Assembly: GCA_003576905.1 (NCBI GenBank)
Contig: QEVG01000005.1
Coordinates: forward strand, 142,424-206,423
DNA: 64,000 nucleotides
Reading direction: 5' to 3'
Origin: Planctomycetota bacterium
Lineage (GTDB): Bacteria > Planctomycetota > Phycisphaerae > UBA1845 > UTPLA1
In this document: positions 34,242 through 41,304 of the stretch, piece after piece
How the letters are laid out: every line of letters begins with the position of its first letter
Numbering within the stretch: position 1 is the stretch's first letter
The notes under the pieces: generated by a model
What the model saw: only the letters and a program-made list of their open reading frames with translations
Database searches by the model: none
Told to the model about the DNA's origin: nothing
Made by a program: the position numbers and the translations under genes

Positions 34242-34610
34242 TCAGCGTTTGGGGTGTTCCGAGTCCCTGTCTCGTTCCTCGGCATGCATCTGATCGAGCA
34301 GGGCATCAAGCCGCAGGAAGTTTCGCTCCCAGTTCCTGCGGAATTGTTCCAGCCATTGGTCGGCATCTCCCAGCGGCCTGCCCTCGATCCGGCAGATATG
34401 CTCGCGGCCTACGACGCGTCGCCGCACGAGCCTTGCCCGCTCCAGCACCTTGACGTGCTTGGACGCGGCGGGAAAGGTCATCCTCAGCGGCGCGGCCAGT
34501 TCGCTGAGGTTCTGCTCCCGGTCGGCGAGGGAACGCAGGATCGCCCGGCGGGCCGGATGGGCCAGGGCATGAAAGACGCGGTCGAGGGCAGGCGAGCGAT
34601 CTGTAACCAT
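34242..34610 (-). CDS. ArsR-family transcriptional regulator
   Basis: 122 residues: RVFHALAHPARRAILRSL and the winged helix LSELAAPLRMTFPAASKHV, then LERARLVRRRVVGREHICRI. No metal-binding ELCVCDL motif is present, so it belongs to the SRPBCC-linked ArsR group, which does not sense arsenic. The start ATG lies inside a palindrome (34605-34616) that recurs upstream (34644-34655), so the gene is probably autoregulated. It heads the operon with the SRPBCC gene. The frame extends upstream, but I chose this start because the family begins here. Confidence 0.86.
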   Translation of the reverse strand: MVTDRSPALDRVFHALAHPARRAILRSLADREQNLSELAAPLRMTFPAASKHVKVLERARLVRRRVVGREHICRIEGRPLGDADQWLEQFRRNWERNFLRLDALLDQMHAEERDRDSEHPKR

Positions 34611-34616
34611 ATGGTT
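34605..34616. promoter_or_regulatory. AACCATATGGTT operator, site 1
   Basis: A perfect 12-bp palindrome overlapping the ArsR start codon, part of the direct repeat AACCATATGGTTTAATA. The same 17-bp repeat recurs 39 bp further upstream with one change. Confidence 0.6.
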
Positions 34617-34643
34617 TAATATACATCGCGACGCGCAAAAATC

Positions 34644-34655
34644 AACCATTTGGTT
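34644..34655. promoter_or_regulatory. AACCATTTGGTT operator, site 2
   Basis: An 11-of-12 copy of site 1, again followed by TAATA, 39 bp upstream. The pair fits autorepression by the adjacent ArsR-type regulator. Confidence 0.6.
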
Positions 34656-34750
34656 TAATAATTTGTGCGCGCGGTATCGATGCGCGGTTACACCCGGCCA
34701 GGCCGGTTCCCGTTGGTGGACGGACGTCAAGCCCCCGATATCCTCGTGAC

Positions 34751-35320
34751 ATGGAAGCAAGGCCCCGGATCGACCCTGAGCAGCTATGGCGGACTCGAGA
34801 GCCTATCGTGCTTGCCCCACACGACCCGGGCTGGCTCGCCGCCGCGGCGGACGAGGGCCGCCGGATCGCAAATGCATGCGGGCCGGCGGTTGTTCGCGTC
34901 GAGCACATCGGCAGCACTGCGGTGCCCGGCCTGATCGCCAAGCCCGTAATTGATCTCATGCCGCTTCTCAAGTGTTTCGACGACGGCTACGCTTGCGTCG
35001 CGCCGATGCGGGCATTGGGCTACTGGTACGCGGGCGAGTTCGGGATTGCGGGGCGGCACCTGTTCATTAAGGGTTCGCCGCGAACGCATCACGCGCACAT
35101 GCTGGTTGAAGGGTCGATCGAGGCACGGCGTCATGTGGCCGTCCGCGACATCTTGCGGACACATCCCGAGGCGTCCGCCCGATACGCGGCACTGAAAAAG
35201 GAACTTGCCCCGCGCTTCGGTGACGATCGGGAGGGTTTCGCCGAGGCGAAGGGGGCATTCATGCGCGAGATTTTCGTCCTTGCGGGCCTGCGCGACGAAG
35301 CGCCCGGCCCGGCGCGTTGA
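34751..35320 (+). CDS. GrpB/UPF0157 family protein
   Basis: 189 residues with VRVEHIGSTAVPGLIAKPVI and LMPLL, the nucleotidyltransferase-like signature of the GrpB family, followed by RHLFIKGSPRTHHAHML and a C-terminal FAEAKGAFMREI helix. Some members relate to dephospho-CoA kinase in eukaryotes; the bacterial role is uncertain. It is divergent from the ArsR gene with 140 bp between. The protein appears complete. Confidence 0.85.
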   Translation: MEARPRIDPEQLWRTREPIVLAPHDPGWLAAAADEGRRIANACGPAVVRVEHIGSTAVPGLIAKPVIDLMPLLKCFDDGYACVAPMRALGYWYAGEFGIAGRHLFIKGSPRTHHAHMLVEGSIEARRHVAVRDILRTHPEASARYAALKKELAPRFGDDREGFAEAKGAFMREIFVLAGLRDEAPGPAR

Positions 35321-35332
35321 ACTCCGCCCCGC

Positions 35333-35539
35333 TCAATCAGACCTGAGCGACGCCATGTCGATACAGAATCGGTACTTCGCGTAAGATTTGGGCAGCCGCT
35401 CGCAGGCATCGTTCACCTTCTGGATTGGGATGACCTCAACATCTGCGGGGATGTTGTGCTTCCAGCAGCAGTCGAGCATCTCCTGCGTCTGAGGGATGCC
35501 GCCGATATCGCATCCGTTGGGTGTCGAAGGCGACCACAT
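35333..35539 (-). pseudogene. C-terminal remnant of a zinc alcohol dehydrogenase (CAD/YahK type)
   Basis: The last 60 codons read GCDIGGIPQTQEMLDCC, then IPADVEVIPIQKVNDACERL and KYRFCIDMASL. This is the conserved C-terminus of the NADP-dependent CAD/YahK alcohol dehydrogenases, which are about 350 residues long. Upstream of the 'IGGI' block the frame continues but shows no relation to the family (no GHE zinc site, no Rossmann motif). The gene is thus broken near 35520-35540, exactly where the probable integrated element begins. Several changes (CC, C in FCID) also suggest decay. Confidence 0.75.
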
Positions 35540-35541
35540 GA

Positions 35542-35606
35542 GGACACAGCTTTGTCCGGCTGCATGCGGACAAATAGCCGTCGCTGCTAAGGACAGAACT
35601 TTGTCC
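35542..35606. promoter_or_regulatory. Cluster of GGACA/TGTCC half-sites, operator-like
   Basis: Five half-sites in 65 bp. GGACACAGCTTTGTCC (35542-35557) and GGACAGAACTTTGTCC (35591-35606) share the same spacing, and TTTGTCCG/CGGACAAA (35551-35574) is an inverted repeat with perfect 8-bp arms. It lies about 100 bp before the small HTH gene, so it is a natural target for that regulator. Confidence 0.5.
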
Positions 35607-35708
35607 GCTATCCCAGAAGGGACCAGAAGCGTCGCCGCGCTCTGGCGGCGGGCGACGCATGCAAAAGACTTGACATCGAAAGGCGGATTTGTGACAATTG
35701 ACACAAGC

Positions 35709-35927
35709 ATGAGCAATCGAAAGAATAAAGCGACCATATCCGACGTGCTGCGGCAAGCGATAACTGCCAGTGGAAAGACGTACCTGGAGTTGGAGCGCGA
35801 AACGGGCGTGCATCGAGCATCGATCATGCGATTCGTTACCGGGGAGCGGACCCTACGGCTCGATATGGCAGACAAGTTAACCGACTGTCTTGGAATTGTG
35901 GCTTCGGTCCGGCCGAAAAGGAGCTGA
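35709..35927 (+). CDS. Small helix-turn-helix (XRE-like) protein
   Basis: 72 residues: ISDVLRQAITASGKTYLELE then RETGVHRASIMRFVTGERTL, which is the paired helix-turn-helix of lambda-Cro/XRE-like regulators, and a short 'DKLTDCLGI' helix. It could be the element's repressor or excisionase-type factor. The start MSNRKNK is the only one that gives a compact domain; the frame stays open for 71 codons upstream with no recognisable content. It is followed 2 bp later by the next ATG, and AAGGAG for that gene lies in its last codons. Confidence 0.7.
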   Translation: MSNRKNKATISDVLRQAITASGKTYLELERETGVHRASIMRFVTGERTLRLDMADKLTDCLGIVASVRPKRS

Positions 35928-35929
35928 GT

Positions 35930-36694
35930 ATGGACGGTATGGCAATGGTGGAGCATCGATTGCAACGCATGGAACGACATCAGCGCATTCTTTACGGCTG
36001 GATGGTCGGCATTGTCGCCTTGGCGGGTTTGACTCTAGCAATGGGGCAGGCAGCGCAAACGTCCCGGCCCGCAACTACCGAAGATCGCAGTGATTCGAAG
36101 CGACCAAGAGAGGACTTTCGTTTTGTGGAAACTGCTGAACGCATCCAACTCTTCGATCAAGACGAGAAACTCCGCTTAACCCTTGGCGAGTGTGGCGATG
36201 GTGTAGGACTTGCCATAGCGGATAGTCGGGGGCAGGCGCGTCTTGTGCTGGCAGTCGGGGATGGTGGTCCCTATTTGTCAATGTTCGATGATCGAGGTCA
36301 GGAGCGAGTCGGACTCATGTTTCTTGATGACGGGCAGTATCCGCTGGTTCGAATGTTCGACAAAAATGGTAAGGGTAGCGTTTTACTCGCTTCTGAAAAT
36401 GAAGGGGCGACGTTGCGGTTTTCAGACAGTAACGAACGGATTCGCACTGCAATTGGCCATACTATTCATGGAAGCACAGTTGTGATGTTTGATGACAATG
36501 GGAAGGAACGAATAGATGTAGGTACGAATAAGTTCGGACCGTCAATCAGAATATTGGATCAGGAAGGCCATGAACGGGCGACCTTGGGCGTATCGCTCAT
36601 AGAGGGAAAACGGGATGGCGCAGTTACGCAACGGCCCGAGTCGTCATTCATTCTCTTCGACCGCTCAAGCTCCGTTATTTGGAAGGCACCCTAA
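35930..36694 (+). CDS. Membrane-anchored protein with beta-repeat ectodomain, unknown
   Basis: 254 residues. A membrane helix (about 21-43, ILYGWMVGIVALAGLTLAMG) is followed by an extracytoplasmic part built of about seven repeats of roughly 25 residues of the type 'FDxxGxERxxLG'. Examples are IQLFDQDEKLRLTLGE, LSMFDDRGQERVGLMF, VMFDDNGKERIDVGT and IRILDQEGHERATLGV. It is likely a beta-solenoid or beta-barrel stalk. Its codon use and lower GC differ from chromosomal neighbours. AAGGAG stands 8 bp before the ATG, which is 2 bp after the HTH gene, so they are co-transcribed. Function in the element is unknown. Confidence 0.65.
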   Translation: MDGMAMVEHRLQRMERHQRILYGWMVGIVALAGLTLAMGQAAQTSRPATTEDRSDSKRPREDFRFVETAERIQLFDQDEKLRLTLGECGDGVGLAIADSRGQARLVLAVGDGGPYLSMFDDRGQERVGLMFLDDGQYPLVRMFDKNGKGSVLLASENEGATLRFSDSNERIRTAIGHTIHGSTVVMFDDNGKERIDVGTNKFGPSIRILDQEGHERATLGVSLIEGKRDGAVTQRPESSFILFDRSSSVIWKAP

Positions 36695-36750
36695 GGCGTA
36701 CGAAGCCCGAATCCGTTCTTTCAAAAATCAATCGAATATGAGATTTGAGT

Positions 36751-38529
36751 ATGGCAACCGTCTATCGAAAAACATTTACCAAGCCGCTGCCCGAAGGCGC
36801 AGAAATCTTTTCCCGCAAAGGCGAGCAATTCGCCCGCTGGAAAGATAGCAACGGCCGGACCCGTACCGAGCGGGTAACAATCGGCCGCGACGGCTCACCG
36901 CGCATCATCGCCGAGGCCGCGACATTCACCGCGAAGTATCGCGACGGGCAAGGGCATGTCATAGAGCTGCCGACCGGCTGCCGGGACGAAACTGCCGCCC
37001 GTGGCGTGCTGTCGCAACTGGTGCGACGGGCGGAGCTGGTGAAAGCGAACGTGATAACCGCCGACGAAAGCGCGGCGGCGGATCATCAGGACCGGCCGCT
37101 GTCGGAACACTTCGCCGCCTACATCGCACACCAGCGGGCCAAGGGACTTAGCGCCGTCCGAATCGAGAATACGCGCCGCCGTCTGGACCGCATCGCCGAG
37201 GGCTGCGACTTTCAACGGCTCGCCAAGCTAAGCGCCGCAGCTCTGGAAAAATGGCTTGCCGAGAAGAGCGCCGCGGGCATGTCGGCTGGCAATCGAAACG
37301 CATACCGGGAAGCAATCGTCGGCTTTGCCAATTGGTGCGTGCAGACATCCAGACTGGTGAGCAATCCATTCAACAGGGTGCCGAAGGCGGATGCGCGGGC
37401 AGACTGCAAGCGAAAGCGCCGGGCGCTGACCGAGGATGAATTACAGCGACTTCTCTACGTCGCTCGAAGTCGGCCGCTGGCGGAGTATGGCCGGGAGTCG
37501 ATGAAAGTTGAGCCGGACCCGAAGGCGGAGAAGCCAAAGCGGGCATGCTGGACTTTCGCACCGCTGACAATCGCGGACATGCCCGCAGCAATCGAACGCG
37601 CCCAAAAGCGATTCGAGAAGCGGTCAGACTTCATCGCCGAAGTGATAAAGCGCGGCCGGGAGCGGGCTTTGATTTACAAGGCGCTGGTGCTGACCGGGCT
37701 ACGCAAGGGCGAGCTGGCATCGCTGACTGTCGGGCAACTCGACCTGGACGGGCCGACGCCGTTTCTGGTGCTGCATGCGGCCGACGAAAAGAACCGCAAG
37801 GGCGCGGAACTGCCGCTACGGGCCGATTTGGCGAGCGACCTACGCGAATGGCTGGCTGATCGGCTGCAATCGCTCCAAGGCGAAGCAAGGCGGGTTGTCG
37901 GGGCTTCCGTGCCGCTGCGGTTGCCGCCCGAGTTGCCGCTATTCAACGTGCCGACTGGATTGGTGCGGATACTGGATCGGGACATGAAGGCGGCGGGGAT
38001 CGCCAAGCGAGACGACAGAGGCCGGACCGTCGATGTCCATGCACTTCGGCATACGTTCGGTACGATGCTGAGCAAGGGCGGAGTCGCGCCCCGAACGGCA
38101 CAGGCCGCGATGCGGCACAGCTCCATCGACCTGACGATGAACACCTACACCGACCCGCGCCTTTTGGACGTGGCCGGGGCCGTGGCCGCGCTGCCCGAAC
38201 TGCCGCTGGATGCGATGCCCAAGCACTCACCCGAAGTCGCCGTCGCAACCGGCACGGACGGCCGAAGCATTCCGACAAATGATGTCGATTCGCTTGCACC
38301 ACCGCTTGCACCAACTTCTGACAAAACGAGCATATTGGGGGCAAGGCCGGACAAGGCGGACCCAAGCGGGGGTGCCGACTTGGCGACATCGGCAATCGCC
38401 GTAAGTGTCGATGGCGACAGAAGAAATCGCCCGCCGTCATTCGCAGACAGCGGGCGTCAGAATGTCGGGGCGAGAAGATTTGAACTTCCGACCTCTGCGT
38501 CCCGAACGCAGCGCTCTAAACCAGGCTGA
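36751..38529 (+). CDS. Tyrosine recombinase / integrase whose 3' end lies in tRNA-Pro
   Basis: 592 residues. Residues about 110-205 form a core-binding domain (HFAAYIAHQRAKGLSAVRIE). The catalytic domain has Arg I in LTGLRKGELASL, HALRHTFG (HxxR), then MRHSSIDLTMNTYTDPRLL, with the nucleophile Tyr in NTYTD. An insertion of about 60 residues (about 250-310) sits between the N-terminal helix of the catalytic domain and Arg I. The last 22 or so codons are read from the antisense of tRNA-Pro (NVGARRFELPTSA), as often seen when an element uses a tRNA 3' end as attachment site. I chose the ATG at 36751. Confidence 0.88.
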   Translation: MATVYRKTFTKPLPEGAEIFSRKGEQFARWKDSNGRTRTERVTIGRDGSPRIIAEAATFTAKYRDGQGHVIELPTGCRDETAARGVLSQLVRRAELVKANVITADESAAADHQDRPLSEHFAAYIAHQRAKGLSAVRIENTRRRLDRIAEGCDFQRLAKLSAAALEKWLAEKSAAGMSAGNRNAYREAIVGFANWCVQTSRLVSNPFNRVPKADARADCKRKRRALTEDELQRLLYVARSRPLAEYGRESMKVEPDPKAEKPKRACWTFAPLTIADMPAAIERAQKRFEKRSDFIAEVIKRGRERALIYKALVLTGLRKGELASLTVGQLDLDGPTPFLVLHAADEKNRKGAELPLRADLASDLREWLADRLQSLQGEARRVVGASVPLRLPPELPLFNVPTGLVRILDRDMKAAGIAKRDDRGRTVDVHALRHTFGTMLSKGGVAPRTAQAAMRHSSIDLTMNTYTDPRLLDVAGAVAALPELPLDAMPKHSPEVAVATGTDGRSIPTNDVDSLAPPLAPTSDKTSILGARPDKADPSGGADLATSAIAVSVDGDRRNRPPSFADSGRQNVGARRFELPTSASRTQRSKPG

Positions 38530-38540
38530 GCTACGCCCCG
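38465..38540 (-). tRNA. tRNA-Pro(CGG)
   Basis: On the minus strand: acceptor CGGGGCG/CGCCCCG, D stem GCTC/GAGC, anticodon stem CTGCG/CGCAG with loop TTCGGGA, T arm GGAAG-TTCAAAT-CTTCT, discriminator A. Anticodon CGG reads CCG. CCA is not encoded. The 3' half overlaps the integrase stop region and is the likely attachment site. Confidence 0.93.
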
Positions 38541-39085
38541 TAGCGTGAGCCTTGCATCGTACCCTATCCGCCCGGGCACGCAAGGACTCCAACCGCAAAG
38601 GGGGGTGGCGGCGCGGCTTTGCTTCGGTCGGGCGACCGATTACGTCCGATTCGTCCGGGCCATGATTCCCGTCCAGACCTTCGGCCGCGGGGGAACGAAA
38701 CACACGTTAGCCTCGAGCCAGGAATTGGGGGTTGGGCGGTGGCAAGCGGCCAGAAGTGCAACGAGTAATTCGTGGGATTGGCCGTGCATGTTCGGCAGGG
38801 CTGTCGCCTTGTCTGGCGGGAGCGGTGGATGAATGGAACTTGGCGAAGGCATGCGTGGGAGTGTGCGTGGCATCGGTCAACTGAGGCACCCTCGCAGATG
38901 CGCCATGCGTGCCCCTGCGGTCCGGCGAGAGTGCGAAATCGATCGCCCGAAGGCCGGCGCAAATCGCGGTTTTTGAAACTTTTGCACGTGCCACCGCTTC
39001 CCTATAATCCGCACGAACTTCGGCTTTCGCGCAACGGACAGCTTACTGCCGTCGTCAGACACAACCTACGGAGACCTACGAACGC
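38541..39085 (+). other. 545-bp intergenic region before sdhB
   Basis: No convincing gene or RNA seen. Frames in all phases are short and lack ribosome sites. The last 100 bp hold a run CGCGGTTTTTGAAACTTTTG (38962-38981), followed 20 bp later by TATAAT (39003-39008), which could be the sdhB promoter. Confidence 0.45.
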
Positions 39086-39970
39086 ATGGCCGCACAGCAC
39101 GCCGAACATGCCCCCGGGGGCGCCGATCACGCCGGGCACCCTCACGAACAAGCCGTGACATTCAGAATTGCACGCCAGGACAAGCCCGGCGGGCCGCGCT
39201 ACTGGCAGACGTTTGAAGTCCCCTACACGCCGGGGATGAACGTGATCTCGGCCCTTCAGTACATCGCCGCGCACCCGAAGCCGCTCGGGGCAGACAGGCC
39301 GGTGCCCCCGGTCTCGTGGGATTGCAACTGTCTCGAGGAAGTGTGCGGAGCGTGCACGATGGTCATCAACGGCCGCGTGCGTCAGGCGTGTTCGGCGCTG
39401 GTGGACAATCTCGGCCGGACAGACGCGGGCGAGATCGAGCTCGAACCGATGAGCAAGTTCCCCGTCATTCGCGATCTCGTCGTGGATCGCACGCGAATGT
39501 TCCGGGGGCTTCAGCGTGTGAAGGCTTGGATCCCGGTTGATGGGTACCATCCGGCCGGACCTGGGCCGGTCCAGAGCCCGGAAGATCAGGAAGAGGCCTA
39601 TCCGCTTTCGGAGTGCATGACCTGCGGCTGCTGTATGGAGGTGTGCCCTCAATATGCGAAGGTTGAACTTGAGCGGCAGCCAGGCGAGAGCGATGGCGAG
39701 TTCGAGGCACGGTGCCACAGTGCCTTCGACAGGGCCTTCGTGGGACCGGCGGTTATCTCCCAAGCGGTTCTCTTCAACACGCATCCGACAGGGCGGATGA
39801 GTTCCCATGCCCGGCTGGAAGGCCTGATGGGTCCGGGGGGGATAACGGACTGCGGAAATTCCCAGAATTGCGTGAAAGTTTGCCCTAAGGAGATTCCCCT
39901 GACGCGTTCGATCGCCAAGGCGGGCCGGCAGACAAGCGTGTACGCAATCGAGCGCTGGCTGCTGAAGTGA
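39086..39970 (+). CDS. sdhB: Succinate dehydrogenase / fumarate reductase iron-sulphur subunit (SdhB)
   Basis: 294 residues. Electron-transfer subunit of complex II, on the cytoplasmic face of the membrane. It has the [2Fe-2S] motif in WDCNCLEEVCGACTM (about residue 78-90), the [4Fe-4S]-type cluster CMTCGCCMEVCPQY (about 178), and the third cluster motif CGNSQNCVKVCPKEI (about 256). The His-rich N-terminal start (AAQHAEHAPGGADHAGHPH) is unusual. The clusters fit the Bacillus/epsilon-type, menaquinone-linked group, consistent with the Mqn pathway in this window. No sdhA or sdhC lies beside it, so it is a lone gene here. A TATAAT stands about 80 bp upstream. Confidence 0.92.
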   Translation: MAAQHAEHAPGGADHAGHPHEQAVTFRIARQDKPGGPRYWQTFEVPYTPGMNVISALQYIAAHPKPLGADRPVPPVSWDCNCLEEVCGACTMVINGRVRQACSALVDNLGRTDAGEIELEPMSKFPVIRDLVVDRTRMFRGLQRVKAWIPVDGYHPAGPGPVQSPEDQEEAYPLSECMTCGCCMEVCPQYAKVELERQPGESDGEFEARCHSAFDRAFVGPAVISQAVLFNTHPTGRMSSHARLEGLMGPGGITDCGNSQNCVKVCPKEIPLTRSIAKAGRQTSVYAIERWLLK

Positions 39971-40001
39971 CCGATTCTTGCGAGCAAAGATGCCGTTTTT
40001 T

Positions 40002-40017
40002 TGGAACATTTTTTGCT
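40002..40017 (+). promoter_or_regulatory. Candidate sigma-54 promoter (TGGAAC-N5-TTGCT)
   Basis: TGGAACATTTTTTGCT has GG and GC 10 bp apart, a perfect -12 TTGCT and the same C-to-A change in the -24 box as the site at 24855. It lies about 190 bp before the MORN-like gene. Confidence 0.35.
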
Positions 40018-40203
40018 AGACACCCTCTTGCGGAATGCTTGGGGGTACGTAAGATTCCCTTCGCTGGGGGGAGAAAAGGAAGTGAATGGCCCCCTGACGG
40101 CACTATGTCCTTGCCTGCGGCGGAATCGCTTCGGCGTAGCGGTTGAATGTTCGAGCGAATGGCGCCCAGTCAGCATGAATGACTGAGTTGACGAGGTCGA
40201 CTC

Positions 40204-40593
40204 TTGTCGGGCTACCCAGATTCCCATCTCGCACGTCGCGACGGTTTCGGGCCTTTCCGCAAGCAAAAGCTCATTGCACTGATTCCGGTTGCGATCCTGC
40301 TCGGTTGGTTCTCTTACCTTTGGATCGTGAGCGGGGTGCTGGTGTCGGAAGAGCGGTACCCCAGTGGCAGGATCAAGGCCGAGGGCTATGTGAAACGACT
40401 GGGATGGACCGGCGAATATCGCCGACATGGAAGATGGAGAATCTACCATGAAAGCGGTCGGCCGGCGGGCGAGGGGACCTATCTGAATGGCGAGCCCCAG
40501 GCGGACTGGGTTTTCTGGGATGAAAGCGGACGTGTGGTGACAGACAGCCCGCATTTGACGACACGCTCGAATGAGGCGGGCGCAACTGACTAG
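40204..40593 (+). CDS. Membrane-anchored MORN/YwqK-like repeat protein
   Basis: 129 residues from a TTG start. One membrane helix (about 24-46, LIALIPVAILLGWFSYLWIV) is followed by about three short repeats of the MORN_2 type: YPSGRIKAEGYVKR, HGRWRIYHESGRPAGEGTY and ADWVFWDESGRVV. Such repeats fold into beta hairpins and are found in YwqK antitoxin-like and planctomycete surface proteins. No partner toxin is adjacent. The start codon is uncertain, as no ATG precedes the helix in this frame. Confidence 0.6.
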   Translation: MSGYPDSHLARRDGFGPFRKQKLIALIPVAILLGWFSYLWIVSGVLVSEERYPSGRIKAEGYVKRLGWTGEYRRHGRWRIYHESGRPAGEGTYLNGEPQADWVFWDESGRVVTDSPHLTTRSNEAGATD

Positions 40594-41304
40594 GCAGCGG
40601 CATCAAGGGGAGCCATGGGCCGGTCCGATCGTGGATCGGTTAAGAGAAAAGGGCACCAGGGACGTAGAGTGCGGCACACCAAAATTGCCGATTACGGCTT
40701 ATCGTCCCATAAGGTGGTGCCACCGGAAGGATCTGGATTGGCGGTACCAAGTTTCGCAGGTTATAGCTACAATGAGGGGGCGGCAAGGATTGCCGCCGCC
40801 GAATCTGCAGGACGCAGAGATAATCAGTTCTTCGGCGCTGTTGCCTCAATCGCCGTGAGGCAGTACGACACCGATAAACGTCGGTTGAGAACTGCTGTTT
40901 ACAGTTTGCGTGTTTCAAGGTATTTCACGGTTTCGGCAAGAGTTGCACCGCGTTTCATCAATCACCCTGTAAACGCTGTTTCCACCGAAAGTCGCGGTGC
41001 CGGTGTGACGAATGAGATGCGCCGTCTTAGCGGTCCGTGGCACGGAATGTGCGGTAGTCGATCGGAGCAGTTTCGCACGGGTGGAGCCTCTTTCGTCTTC
41101 ATGACGGGCGAGGGTCGGCGGGACTCTCCGGGTGTCTGAAAGGCAGTAGCGGCCTCAAGGCGGAGGCCGATGGTACGCGACGAGTGGATATGGTTAACCG
41201 GACGAACAGGCTATGAGGTCGAACGCCGGTGTGGTAAAGGCGCGATATCACCAGCAGAAACGCTTGATGACGCGCGAGAGCAACATGAGATTCGGGAGGC
41301 TGGT
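40594..41304 (+). other. 711-bp region without a supported gene
   Basis: A frame of 174 codons (40615-41139) has no ribosome site, no recognisable domain and an unusual composition. Two hairpins are visible: GCGGCA/TGCCGC near 40783-40799 and CGGCCTC/GAGGCCG at 41150-41169. The 3' end carries the leader of the DUF11 lipoprotein. Confidence 0.45.

Larger units (their letters stand above)
35540..38540 (+). mobile_element. Probable small integrative element inserted at tRNA-Pro
   Basis: Boundaries are inferred. On the left the alcohol dehydrogenase homology stops near 35520-35540. On the right a tyrosine integrase ends inside tRNA-Pro(CGG). Between them lie an operator-like cluster, a small HTH gene and a membrane protein, with lower GC content and no housekeeping genes. 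I did not find a clear direct repeat of the tRNA 3' end on the left; a weak match (GTCGAAGGCGA against GTCGGGGCGA) sits near 35522. Confidence 0.5.

Noticed and set aside
35496..35708. An upstream extension of the small HTH gene by 71 codons
   Set aside because: It would run through the operator-like inverted repeats and the broken dehydrogenase edge. The compact HTH domain starts at 35709.
35540..35980. An N-terminal extension of the alcohol dehydrogenase frame on the minus strand
   Set aside because: The frame is open but shows no dehydrogenase homology and lies antisense to the HTH gene, so I treat only the last 60-68 codons as the remnant.
40615..41139. A 174-codon frame between the MORN-like and DUF11 genes
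   Set aside because: No ribosome site, no recognisable motif, and base use unlike neighbouring genes.
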